A stretch of 64,000 bases of DNA from Chamaelirium japonicum (taxonomy: Eukaryota > Streptophyta > Magnoliopsida > Liliales > Melanthiaceae), in assembly GCA_947650365.1 (NCBI GenBank), contig CANTAL010000127.1:1-64000 (forward strand). Direction: 5' to 3'. The stretch's first letter is position 1. Each line of letters starts with the position of its first letter. Positions 52,660 to 64,000 of this stretch are shown piece after piece. A program made the position numbers and the translations under genes. The notes under the pieces are model-generated. The model made no database searches. It had not been told where the DNA came from and saw only the letters and a program-made list of their open reading frames with translations.

Positions 52660-52806
52660 ATTATGGCAATTTGATCATCCTCACAAAAAATTAACAAAAT
52701 ATGAAACTTCTAAGGGCGCCGATTGAATCAAACGTTTCTGAACTGTCTATTTGAACCGTTAATTTAAATAACACATTTGACGCCCTTATAAGTTTCCGAA
52801 TTTGCT
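52660..52806 (-). other. 147-bp non-satellite insert, copy 2 (inverted)
   Basis: Reverse complement of 37,744-37,890 with the same length and 3 base differences. The two GATC flanks are also mirrored. The internal inverted repeat is better matched here (CGCCCTTAGAAGTTTC read on the same strand as copy 1), so the stem may be older than the substitutions in copy 1. Shared flanks show that one insertion was later copied in inverted form. Confidence 0.85.
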
Positions 52807-53596
52807 GATCCATTCTAATTCATTCGTACGATCCATTCTAATTCATTCGCACAAATGTTTCCATTCTAATTCATTCGCTCGAATATATCCATTTTAATTC
52901 ATTCATACGATCCATTCTTATTCATTCGTACGATCTAATTCATTCATACGATCCATTCTAATTCATTCGTATGATCGATTCTAATTCATTTGCACGATCC
53001 ATTCTAATTCATTCGTACGATCCATTCTAATTCATTCGTATGATTCATTCTAATCCATTCGTACGATCCATTTAATTCATTCGTACGATCAATTCTAATT
53101 CATTCTCACAAATGTAACCTTTCTAATTCATTTGTACGATCCATTCAAATTCATTCGTACGATCCATTCTAATTCATTCCTACGATCTATTCTAATTCAT
53201 TCGTTCGAATGTATCCATTCTAATTCATTCGTACGATCCATTCTACTTCATTCGCACGAATGTATCCATTCTAATTCATTCGTACAATCCATTCTAATTC
53301 ATTCTTACGATCAATTCTAATTCATTCGTATGATCCATTCTAATTCATTCCTATGATCTAATCTAATTCATTCGTTCGAATGTATCCATTCTAATTCATT
53401 CGTACGATTCATTCTAATTCATTCGTACGATCCATTCTATTTCATTCGTACGATCCATTCTACTTCATTCGCACGAATGTATCCATTCTAATTCCTTCGT
53501 ACAATCCATTCTAATTCATTCGCACGATCAATTCTAATTCATTCGTATGATCCATTCTAATTCATTCCTACGATCTATTCTAATTCATTAGTTCGA
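52807..53596 (-). repeat. Satellite block 36, - direction, right of insert
   Basis: Positions 52,807-53,165 mirror 37,382-37,743, including GATCTAATTCATTC, CATTTAATTC and CTCACAAATGTAACC. After 53,165 regular reverse units resume. It ends at TTAGTTCGAATGGATC. Confidence 0.9.
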
Positions 53597-54435
53597 ATGG
53601 ATCATACGAATGAATTAGAATTGATCGTGCGAATGAATTAGAATGGATTGTACGAATGAATTAGAATGGATACATTCGTGCGAATGAATCAGAATGGATA
53701 CATTCGTGCGAATGAATTAGAATGGATCGTACGAATGAGTAAGAATGGATCGTAGAATTAGAATGGATCGTACGAATGAATCAGAATGGATCGTACGAAT
53801 GAATTAGAATGAATCGTACGAATGAATTAGAATGGAAACATTCGAACGAATGAATTAGAATAGAACGTAGGAATAAATTAGAATGGATCATACGAATGAA
53901 TTAGAATTGATCGTGCGAATGAATTAGAATGGATTGTACGAAAGAATTAGAATGGATACATTCGTGCGAATGAAGTACAATGGATCGTACGAATGAATTA
54001 GAATGGATCGTACGAATGAATTAGAATGAATCGTACGAATGAATTAGAATGGATCGTACGAATGAATTAGAATGAATCGTACGAATGAATTAGAATGGAA
54101 ACATTCGAACAAATGAATTAGAATAGATCGTAGGAATGAATTAGAATGGATCATACGAATGTATTAGAATTGATCGTGCGAATGAATTAGAATGGATTGT
54201 ACGAATGAATTTGAATGGATACATTCGTGCGAATGAAGTAGAATGGATCGTACGAATGAATTAGAATGGATCGTACGAATGAATTAGAATGAATCAAACG
54301 AATGAATTAGAATGGATACATTCGAACGAATGAATTAGAATAGATCGTAGGAATGAATTAGAATGGATCATACGAATGAATTAGAATCGATCGTGCGAAT
54401 GAATTAGAATAGATTGTACGAATGAATTAGAATGG
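53597..54435 (+). repeat. Satellite block 37, + direction
   Basis: Three regular units after an irregular start with a shortened monomer (GATCGTAGAATTAG, 53,750). It flips at AATGGTACGATCC. Confidence 0.9.
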
Positions 54436-56013
54436 TACGATCCATTCTAATTCATTAGCACGATCCATTCTAATTCATTCGTACGATCCATTCTATTTCA
54501 TTTGTATGATCCATTCTTACTCATTCGTACGATCCATTCTAATTCATTCGCACGAATGTATCCATTCTAATTCAGTCATAAGATCCATTCTAATTCATTC
54601 GCACGATCTATTCTAATTCATTTATACGATCCATTCTAATTCATTCGTACGATCCATTCTAATTCATTCGCACAATCTATTCTAAGTCATTCATACGATC
54701 CATTCTTACTCATTCGTATGATCCATTCTAATTCATTCGCATGAATGTATCCATTCTAATTCATTCGTACGATCCATTCTAATTCATTAGCACGATCCAT
54801 TCTAATTCATTCGTACGATCCATTCTATTTCATTCGTACGATCCATTCTTACTCATTCGTACGATCCATTCTAATTCATTCGCATGAATGTATCCATTCT
54901 AATTCATTCGTACGATCCATTCTAATTCATTCGTACGATTCATTCTAATTCATTCGTACGATCCATTCTAATTCATTCGTACGATCCGTTCTACTTCATT
55001 CGCACGAATGTATCCATTCTAATTCATTCGTGCAATCCATTCTAATTCATTCGAACGATCAATTCTACTTCATTCGCACGAATGTATCCATTCTAATTCA
55101 TTCGTACAATCCATTCTAATTCATTCGCACGATCAATTCTAATTCATTCGTATGATCCATTCTAATTCATTCCTATGATCTATTCTAATTCATTCGTTCG
55201 AATATTTCCATTCTAATTCATTCGTACGATTCATTCTAATTCTTTCGTACGATCCATTCTAATTCATTCGCACGATCCATTCAAATTAATTCGTACAATT
55301 AATTCTAATTCATTCGTACGATCAATTCTAATTCATTCGTATGATCCATTCTAATTCATTTCTACGATCTATTATAATTCATTCGTTCGAATGTATCCAT
55401 TCTAATTCATTCGTACGATTCATTCTAATTCATTCGTACGATCCATTCTAATTCATTCGTGCGAATGATCCATTCTACTTCATTCGCACGAATGAATCCA
55501 TTCTAATTCATTCGTACAATCCATTCTAATTCATTCGCACGATCAATTCTAATTCATTCGTATGATCCATTCTAATTCATTCCTACGATCTATTCTAATT
55601 CATTCGTTCGAATGTATCCATTCTAATTCATTCGTACGATTCATTCTAATTCATTCGTACGATCCATTCTAATTCATTCGTACAATCCATTCTACTTCAT
55701 TCGCACGAATGTATCCATTCTAATTCATTCGTGCAATCCATTCTAATTCATTCGCACGATCAATTCTAATTCATTCGTATGATCCATTCTAATTCATTCC
55801 TACGATCTATTCTAATTCATTCGTTTGAATGTATCCATTCTAATTCATTCGTACGATTCATTCTAATTCATTCGTACGATCCATTCTAATTCATTCGCAC
55901 GATCAATTCTAATTCATTCGTATGATTCACTCTAATGCATTCCTACGATCTATTCTAATTCATTCGTTCGAATGTATCCATTCTAATTCATTCGTACGAT
56001 TCATTCTAATTCA
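54436..56013 (-). repeat. Satellite block 38, - direction
   Basis: First 500 bp is the reverse GAGTAAG/GAAATAG family, with CTTACTCATTC units at 54,510, 54,703 and 54,848. It matches 36,120-36,360 and then goes to regular units. It contains a local palindrome, CATTCGTGCGAATG, at 55,456 that does not change the direction. It ends at TTCAAGATCG. Confidence 0.9.
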
Positions 56014-56349
56014 AGATCGTAGGAATGAATTAGAATGGATCATACGAATGAATTAGAATTGATCGTGCGAATGAATTAGAATGGATTGTACGAATGAATT
56101 AGAATGGATACATTCGTGCGAATCAAGTAGAATGGATCGTACGAATGAATTAGAATGGATCGTACGAATGAATTGGAATGGATCGTACAAATCAATTAGA
56201 AAGGTTACATTTGTGAGAATGAATTAGAATTGATCGTACGAATGAATTAAATGGATTGTATGAATGGATTAGAATGAATCATACGAATGAATTAGAATGG
56301 ATCGTACGAATGAATTAGAATGGATCGTGCAAATGAATTAGAATCGATC
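56014..56349 (+). repeat. Satellite block 39, + direction
   Basis: One regular unit, then 56,175-56,350 is a direct copy of 37,400-37,575 (AAAGGTTACATTTGTGAG, AATGAATTAAATGG, GTGCAAATG, GAATCGATC). It stops just before the point where the 147-bp insert would lie about 170 bp on, so the insert is absent here through truncation. Confidence 0.88.
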
Positions 56350-56859
56350 TCATTCGTACAATCCATTCTAATTCATTCGCACGATCAATTCTAATTCATT
56401 CGTATGATCCATTCTAATTCATTCCTACGATCTATTCTAATTCATTCGTTCGAATGTATCCATTCTAATTCATTCGTACGATTCATTCTAATTCATTCGT
56501 ACGATCCATTCTAATTCATTCGTACGATCCATTCTACTTCATTCGCACGAATGTATCCATTCTAATTCATTCGTACAATCCATTCTAATTCATTCGCACG
56601 ATCAATTCTAATTCATTCGTATGATCCATTCTAATTCATTCCTACGATCTATTCTAATTCATTCGTTCGAATGTTTCCATTCTAATTCATTCGTACGATT
56701 CATTCTAATTCATTCGTACGATCCATTCTGATTCATTCGTGCGATCCATTCTAATTCATTCGTACGATCCATTCTACTTCATTCGCACGAATGTATCCAT
56801 TCTAATTCATTCGTACAATCCATTCTAATTCATTCGCACGATCAATTCTAATTCATTCG
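56350..56859 (-). repeat. Satellite block 40, - direction
   Basis: Two regular reverse units. Exit is at CATTCGTCGAATG, a shortened core. Confidence 0.9.
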
Positions 56860-57593
56860 TCGAATGAATTAGAATGGATACATTCGAACGAATGAATTAG
56901 AATAGATCGTAGGAATGAATTAGAATGGATCATACGAATGAATTAGAATTGATCGTGCGAATTAATTAGAATGGATTGCACGAATGAATTAGAATGGATA
57001 CATTCGTGCGAATGAAGTAGAATGGATCGTACGAATGAATTAGAATGGATACATTCGAACGAATAAATTAGAATAGATCGTAGGAATGAATTAGAATGGA
57101 TCATACGAATGAATTAGAATTGATCGTGCGAATGAATTAGAATGGATTGTACGAATGAATTAGAATGGATACATTCGTGCGAATGAAGTAGAATGGATCG
57201 TACGAATGAATTAGAATGGATCGTACGAATGAATTAGAATGAATCGTACGAATGAATTAGAATGGATACATTCGAACGAATGAATTAGAATAGATCGTAG
57301 GAATGAATTAGAATGGATCATACGAATGAATTAGAATTGATCGTGCGAATGAATTAGAATGGATTGGACGAATGAATTAGAATGGATACATTCGTCCAAA
57401 TGAATTAGAATGGATCGTACGAATGAATTAGAATAGATCGTAGGAATGAATTACAATGAATCGTACGAATGAATTAGAATGGATACATTCGAACGAATGA
57501 ATTAGAATAGATCGTAGGAATGAATTAGAATGGATCATACGAATGAATTAGAATTGATCGTGCGAATGAATTAGAATTGATCTTACGAATGGA
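56860..57593 (+). repeat. Satellite block 41, + direction
   Basis: Three units with few private marks (GATTGGACG, CATTCGTCCAAATG). It flips at GAATGGATTCATTCG. Confidence 0.9.
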
Positions 57594-60500
57594 TTCATTC
57601 GTACGATCCATTCTACATCATTCGCACGAATGTATCCATTCTAATTCATTCGTACAATCCATTCTAATTCATTCGCACGATCAATTCTAATTCATTCGTA
57701 TGATCCATTCTAATTCATTCCTACGATCTATTCTAATTCATTCGTTCGAATGTATCCATTCTAATTCATTCGTACGATTCATTCTAATTCATTCGTACGA
57801 TCCATTCTAATTCATTCGTACGATCCATTCTACTTCATTCGCACGAATGTATCCATTCTAATTCATTCGTACAATCCATTCTAATTCATTCGCACGATCA
57901 ATTCTAATTCATTCGTATGATCCATTCTAATTCATTCCTACGATCTATTCTAATTTATTCGTTCGAATGTATCCATTCTAATTCATTCGTACAATTCATT
58001 CTAATTCATTCGTACGATCCATTCTAATTCATTCGTACGATCCATTCTACTTCATTCTCAATTCTAATTCATTCATATGATCCATTCTAATTCATTCCTA
58101 CGATCTATTCTAATTCATTCGTTCGAATGTTTCCATTCTAATTCATTCGTACGATTCATTCTAATTCATTCGTACGATCCATTCTGATTCATTCGTACGA
58201 TCCATTCTAATTCATTCGTACGATCCATTCTACTTCATTCGCACGAATGTATCCATTCTAATTCATTCATACAATTCATTCTAATTCATTCGCACGATCA
58301 ATTCTAATTCATTCGTATGATCCATTCTAATTCATTCCTACGATCTATTCTAATTCATTCGTTCGAATGTATCCATTCTAATTCATTCGTACGATCCATT
58401 CTAATTCATTCGTACGATCCATTCTACTTCATTCGCACGAATGCATCCATTCTAATTCATTCGTACGATCAATTCTAATTCATTCGTATGATCCATTCTA
58501 ATTCATTCCTACAATCTATTCTAATTCATTCGTTCGAATGTATCCATTCTAATTCATTCGTACGATTCATTCTAATTCATTCGTACGATCCATTCTAATT
58601 CATTCGTACGATCCATTCTACTTCATTCGCACGAATGTATCCATTCTAATTCATTCGTGCAATCCATTCTAATTCATTCGCACGATCAATTCTAATTCAT
58701 TCGTATGATCCATTCTAATTCATTCCTATGATCTATTCTAATTCATTCGTTCGAATGTATCCATTCTAATTCATTCGTACGATTCATTCTAATTCATTCG
58801 TACGATCCATTCTAATTCATTCGTACGATCCATTCTACTTCATTCGCACGAATGTATCCATTCTAATTCATTCGTACAATCCATTCTAATTCATTCGCAC
58901 GATCAATTCTAATTCATTCGTATGATCCATTCTAATTCATTCCTACGATCTATTCTAATTCATTCGTTCGAATGTATCCATTCTAATTCATTCATACGAT
59001 TCATTCTAATTCATTCGTACGATCCATTCTAATTCATTCGTACGATCCATTCTACTTCATTCGCACGAATGTATCCATTCTAATTCATTTGTATAATCCA
59101 TTCTAATTCATTCGCACGATCTATTCTAATTCATTCATATGATCCATTCTAATTCATTCCTACGATCTATTCTATCTATTCTAATTCATTCGTTCGAATG
59201 TATCCATTCTAATTCATTCGTACGATTCATTCTAATTCATTCGTACGATCCATTCTAATTCATTCGTACGATCCATTCTACTTCATTCGCACGAATGTAT
59301 CCATTCTAATTCATTCGTACAATCCATTCTAATTCATTCGCACGATCAATTCTAATTCATTCGTATGATCCATTCTAATTCATTCCTACGATCTATTCTA
59401 ATTCATTCGTTCGAATGTATCCATTCTAATTCATTCGTACGATCCATTCTAATTCATTCTTACGATCCATTCTACTTCATTCGCACGAATGTATCAATTC
59501 TAATTCATTCGTACAATCTATTCTAATTCATTCGCACGATCAATTCTAATTCATTCGTATGATCCATTCTAATTCATTCCTACGATCTATTCTAATTCAT
59601 TCGTTCGAATGTATCCATTCTAATTCATTCATACGATTCATTCTAATTCATTCGTACGATCCATTCTAATTCATTCGTACGATCCATTCTACTTCATTCG
59701 CACGAATGTATCCATTTTAATTCATTCGTACAATCCATTCTAATTCATTCGCACGATCAATTCTAATTCATTCGTATAATCCATTCTAATTCATTCCTAC
59801 GATCTATTCTAATTCATTCGTTCGAATGTTTCCATTCTAATTCATTCGTACGATTCATTCTAATTCATTCGTACGATCCATTCTAATTCATTCGTACGAT
59901 CCATTCTACTTCATTCGCACGAATGTATCCATTCTAATTCATTCGTACAATCCATTCTAATTCATTCGCACGATCCATTCTACTTCATTCTCAATAATGT
60001 ATCCATTCTAATTCATTCGTACAATCCATTCTAATTCATTCGCACGATCAATTCTAATTCATTCGCACGATCAATTCTAATTCATTCGTATGATCCATTC
60101 TAATTCATTCCTACGATCTATTCTAATTCATTCGTTCGAATGTATCCATTCTAATTCATTCGTACAATTCATTCCAATTCATTCGTACGATCTATTCTAA
60201 TTCATTCGCACGATCAATTCTAATTCATTCGCATGAATGTATCCATTCTAATTCATTCGTACGATCCATTCTAATTCATTCGTACGATTCATTCTAATTC
60301 ATTCGTACGATCCATTCTAATTCATTAGTACGATCCATTCTAATTCATTCGTACGATCCATTCTAATTCATTCGTACGATCCATTCTAATTCATTCGCAC
60401 GATCAATTCTAATTCATTCGTATGATCCATTGTAATTCATTCCTACGATCTATTCTAATTCATTCGTTCGAATGTATCCATTCTAATTCATTCGTACGAT

Positions 60501-60664
60501 TCATTCTAATTCATTCGTACGATCCATTCTAATTCATTCGTACGATCCATTCTACTTCATTCTCACGAATGTATCAATTCTAATTCATTCGTACAATCCA
60601 TTCTAATTCATTCGCACGATCAATTCTAATTCATTCGTATGATCCATTCTAATTCATTCCTACG
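57594..60664 (-). repeat. Satellite block 42, - direction (3.1 kb, longest - block)
   Basis: About fourteen reverse 217-bp units, the most homogeneous reverse stretch. Small slips occur at 58,056 (CATTCTCAATTC), 59,165 (CTATTCTATCTATTC) and 59,990 (CATTCTCAATAATG). Exit is at CCTACGGTACGAATG. Confidence 0.92.
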
Positions 60665-60841
60665 GTACGAATGAATTAGAATGGATACATTCGAACGAAT
60701 GAATTAGAATAGATCGTAGGAATGAATTAGAATGGATCATACGAATGAATTAGAATTGATCGTGCGAATGAATTAGAATGGATTGTACGAATGAATTAGA
60801 ATGGATATATTCGTGCGAATGATGTAGAATGGATCGTACGT
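60665..60841 (+). repeat. Satellite block 43, + direction
   Basis: Less than one 217-bp unit. It flips at GGATCGTACGTACGATCC, a perfect palindrome with a doubled core. Confidence 0.88.
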
Positions 60842-61202
60842 ACGATCCATTCTAATTCATTCATACGATCCATTCTACTTCATTCGTATGATCCATTCTA
60901 ATTCATTCTAATTCATTCCTACGATCTATTCTAATTTATTCGTTCGAATGTATCCATTCTAATTCATTCGTACGATTCATTCTAATTCATTCGTACGATC
61001 CATTCTAATTCATTCGTACGATCCATTCTACTTCATTCGCAAGAATGTATCCATTCTAATTCATTCGTACAATCCATTCTAATTCATTCGCACGATCAAT
61101 TCTAATTCATTCGTATGATCCATTCTAATTCATTCCTACGATCTATTCTAATTCATTCATTCGAATGTATCCATTCTAATTCATTCATACGATTCATTCT
61201 AA
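60842..61202 (-). repeat. Satellite block 44, - direction
   Basis: About one and a half units. The final 90 bp and the exit junction match 49,920-50,009. Confidence 0.9.
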
Positions 61203-63350
61203 TGGATACATTCGTGCGAATGAAGTAGAATGGATCGTACGAATGAATTAGAATGGATCGTACGAATGAATTAGAATGAATCGTACGAATGAATTAGAAT
61301 GGATACATTCGAACGAATGAATTAGAATAGATCGTAGGAATGAATTAGAATGGATCATACGAATGAATTAGAATTGATCGTGCGAATGAATTAGAATGGA
61401 TTGTACGAATGAATTAGAATGGATACATTCGTGCGAACGAATTAGAATGGATCGTACGAATGAATTAGAATGAATCGTACGAATGAATTAGAATGGATAC
61501 ATTCGAACGAATGAATTAGAATAGATCGTAGGAATGAATTAGAATTGATCGTGCAAATGAAGTAGAATGGATCGTACGAATGAATTAGAATGGATCGTAC
61601 GAATGAATTAGAATGAATCTTACAAATGAATTAGAATGGATACATTCGAACGAATGAATTAGAATAGTTCGTAGGATTGAATTAGAATGGATCATACGAA
61701 TGAATTAGAATTGATCGTGCGAATGAATTAGAATGGATTGTACGAATGAATTAGAATGGATACATTCGTGCGAATGAAGTAGAAGAATGAAGTAGAATGG
61801 ATCGTACGAATGAATTAGAATAGATCGTACGAATGAATTAGAATGAATCGTACGAATGAATTAGAATGGAAACATTCGAACGAATGAATTAGAATAGATC
61901 GTAGGAATGAATTAGAATGGATCATACGAATGAATTAGAATTGATCGTGCGAATGAATTAGAATGGATTGTATGAATGAATTAGTATGGATACATTCGTG
62001 CGAATGAAGTAGAATGGATCGTACGAATGAATTAGAATGGATCGTACGAATGAATTAGAATGAATCGTACGAATGAATTAGAATGGATACATTCGAACGA
62101 ATAAATTAGGATAGATCGTAGGAATGAATTAGAATGGATCATACGAATGAATTAGAATTGATCGTGCGAATGAATTAGAATGGATTGTACGAATGAATTA
62201 GAATGGATACATTCGTGCGAATGATGTAGAATGGATCGTACGAATGAATCAGAATGGATCGTACGAATGAATTAGAATGAATCGTACGAATGAATTAGAA
62301 TGGAAACATTCGAACGAATGAATTAGAATAGATCGTAGGATGAAGTAGAATGGATCGTACGAATGAATTAGAATGAATCGTACGAATGAATTAGAATGGA
62401 TACATTCGAACGAATGAATTAGAATAGATCGTAGGAATGAATTAGAATGGATCATACGAATGAATTAGAATTGATCGTGCGAATGAATTAGAATGGATTG
62501 TACGAATGAATTAGAATGGATACATTCGTGCGAATGAAGTAGAATGGATCGTACGAATGAATCAGAATGGATCGTACGAATGAATTAGAATGAATCGTAC
62601 GAATGAATTAGAATGGATACATTCGAACGAATGAATTAGAATAGATCGTAGGAATGAATTAGAATGGATCATACGAATGAATTAGAATTGATCGTGCGAA
62701 TGAATTAGAATGGATTGTACGAATGAATTAGAATCGATACATTCGTGAGAATGAAGTAGAATGGATCGTACGAATGAATTAGAATGGATCGTACGAATGA
62801 ATTAGAATGAATCGTACGAATGAATTAGAATGGATACATTCAAACGAATGAATTAGAATAGATCGTAGGAATGAATTAGAATGGATCATACGAATGAATT
62901 AGAATTGATCGTGCGAATGAATTAGAATGGATTGTACGAATGAATTAGAATGGATACATTCGTGCGAATGATGTAGAATGGATCGTACGAATGAATCAGA
63001 ATGGATCGTACGAATGAATTAGAATGAATCGTACGAATGAATTAGAATGGATACATTCGAACGAATGAATTAGAATAGATCGTAGGAATGAATTAGAATG
63101 GATCATACGAATGAATTAGAATTGATCGTGCGAATGAATTAGAATGGATTGTACGAATGAATTAGAATGGATACATTCGTGCGAATGATGTAGAATGGAT
63201 TGTACGAATGAATCAGAATGGATCGTATGAATGAATTAGAATGAATCGTACGAATGAATTAGAATGGATACATTCGAACGAAAGAAGTAGAATGGATCGT
63301 GCGAATGAATTAGAATGGATTGCACGAATGAATTAGAATGGATACATTCC
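61203..63350 (+). repeat. Satellite block 45, + direction
   Basis: From 61,427 it is the counterpart of block 23 at offset 23,296. It ends at TACATTCCATTCTAATTC. Confidence 0.9.
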
Positions 63351-64000
63351 ATTCTAATTCATTCGTACGATCCATTCTAATTCATTCGTACGATCCATTC
63401 TAATTCATTCGTACGATCCATTCTACTTCATTCGCACGAATGTATCTATTCTAATTCATTCGTACAATCCATTCTAATTCATTCGCACGATCAATTCTAA
63501 TTCATTCGTATGATCCATTCTAATTCATTCCTACGATCTATTCTAATTCATTCGTTCGAATGCATCCATTCTAATTCATTCGTACGATCCATTCTGATTC
63601 ATTCATACGATCCATTCTAATTCATTCGTACGATCAATTCTAATTCATTCGTACGATCCATTCTACTTCATTCTCACGAATGTATCCATTCTAATTCATT
63701 CGTACAATCCATTCTAATTCATTCGCACGATCAATTCTAATTCATTCATATGATCCATTCTAATTCATTCCTACGATCTATTCTAATTCATTCGTTCGAA
63801 TGTATCCATTCTAATTCATTCGTACGATCCATTCTAATTCATTCGTACAATCCATTCTAATTCATTCGCACGATCAATTCTAATTCATTCGTATGATCCA
63901 TTCAAATTCATTCCTACGATATATTCTAATTCATTCGTTCGAATGTATCCATTATAATTCATTCGTACGATCCATTCTAATTCATTCGTACGATCCATTC
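61427..64000. repeat. Large direct duplication, copy 2 (cut by window end)
   Basis: Counterpart of 38,131-40,704, still matching at the last base of the window, so the true duplicated length is longer than 2.57 kb. It lacks the 147-bp insert because the match starts to the right of it. Confidence 0.85.
63351..64000 (-). repeat. Satellite block 46, - direction, runs off the window
   Basis: Counterpart of 40,055-40,704, with the GAATGCATCC and CATTCTCACG marks at 63,558 and 63,669. Confidence 0.9.

Noticed and set aside
55450-55500. Extra direction switch at CATTCGTGCGAATG
   Set aside because: The sequence goes on in the same reverse direction on both sides; it is a local palindrome made by one altered monomer.
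20225-62455. Long frames encoding His/Ser/Ile/Phe-rich repeat proteins (such as 20,225-20,557; 30,727-31,254; 38,953-39,159; 46,460-46,846; 47,182-47,370; 49,959-50,141; 53,132-53,320; 62,249-62,455)
   Set aside because: They are translations of the satellite, start at satellite ATGs, end wherever a stop recurs and have no promoter, known domain or non-repeat coding sequence. The phase effect is noted as a finding only.
1-64000. CRISPR-like array of 23-28 bp repeats
   Set aside because: Monomers abut each other directly with no unique spacers, and there are no cas-like genes or prokaryotic features.
1-64000. Human-type satellite II/III (GGAAT/CATTC words)
   Set aside because: GAATG/CATTC words are frequent, but the period is 23/28 bp with a fixed CGTACG core, and the embedded retroelement is plant-type.
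1-64000. Telomere or rDNA spacer
   Set aside because: No TTTAGGG runs and no rRNA sequence were seen.
1-64000. Centromere assignment
   Set aside because: Arrays like this can be centromeric, but the 23-bp unit is short for that, no centromere-specific retroelement is seen, and sequence alone cannot show it.

Overview
The window is almost entirely one plant-type satellite DNA. No cellular gene, rRNA or tRNA gene is visible. The basic repeat is 23 bp (it begins GAATGGATCGTACG and ends GAATGAATTA; 8 of 23 bases are G or C), with a 28-bp variant that carries 5 extra bases (ACATT) after GAATGGAT. The host is inferred to be a flowering-plant nuclear genome from the one recognisable transposon, a Ty3/gypsy LTR-retrotransposon remnant with a plant-style primer binding site. 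The species cannot be named. Heterochromatin (pericentromeric, subtelomeric or a knob) is plausible but not shown.

Organisation is nested. (1) The 23/28-bp monomers form a higher-order repeat of nine monomers (seven of 23 bp, two of 28 bp), 217 bp in total, seen in both orientations. (2) Groups of these are duplicated in tandem as units of about 1.55 kb (7.49-10.59 kb) and 1.89 kb (about 3.4-7.28 kb). (3) Larger segments recur at fixed offsets: 11,793 bp (17.0-19.0 kb and 28.8-30.8 kb), 15,733 bp (30.5-31.1 kb and 46.2-46.85 kb), 19,790 bp (12.2-12.65 kb and 32.0-32.45 kb) and 23,296 bp (about 38.1-40.7 kb and 61.4-64.0 kb). (4) The array changes direction about 45 times, giving 46 head-to-tail blocks from 70 bp to 9.8 kb; the two directions share the window roughly equally. 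Many turn-round points lie at the CGTACG core or another short palindrome of the monomer, and several exact turn-round junctions recur, so they were amplified with their flanks. Below, + means the purine-rich GAATGG strand reads left to right. Block borders were placed by eye and are good to about 15 bp.

Three insertions interrupt the satellite. A 1,166-bp retrotransposon remnant lies at 19,030-20,195 with TG...CA ends and a 5-bp target duplication (ATTCG). It has one complete 692-bp LTR with a 43-bp GC-rich tandem array and a TATA box, a primer binding site that continues into tRNA T-arm sequence, a reverse-transcriptase fragment, and only the last 111 bp of the second LTR. Two paralogous satellite segments hold the uninterrupted site. 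A 147-bp non-satellite segment occurs twice, inverted, at 37,744-37,890 and 52,660-52,806, with 3 differences and the same flanks, so it was copied with its surroundings.

The long open frames rich in His, Ser, Ile and Phe are translations of the satellite and are not called as genes. I found no new enzymatic or defence system. What deserves a second look is the frequent, palindrome-associated switching of direction, the recurrent junctions, the double-deleted retroelement with its overlong tRNA-like segment, and the insertion order that the duplicated empty sites reveal.
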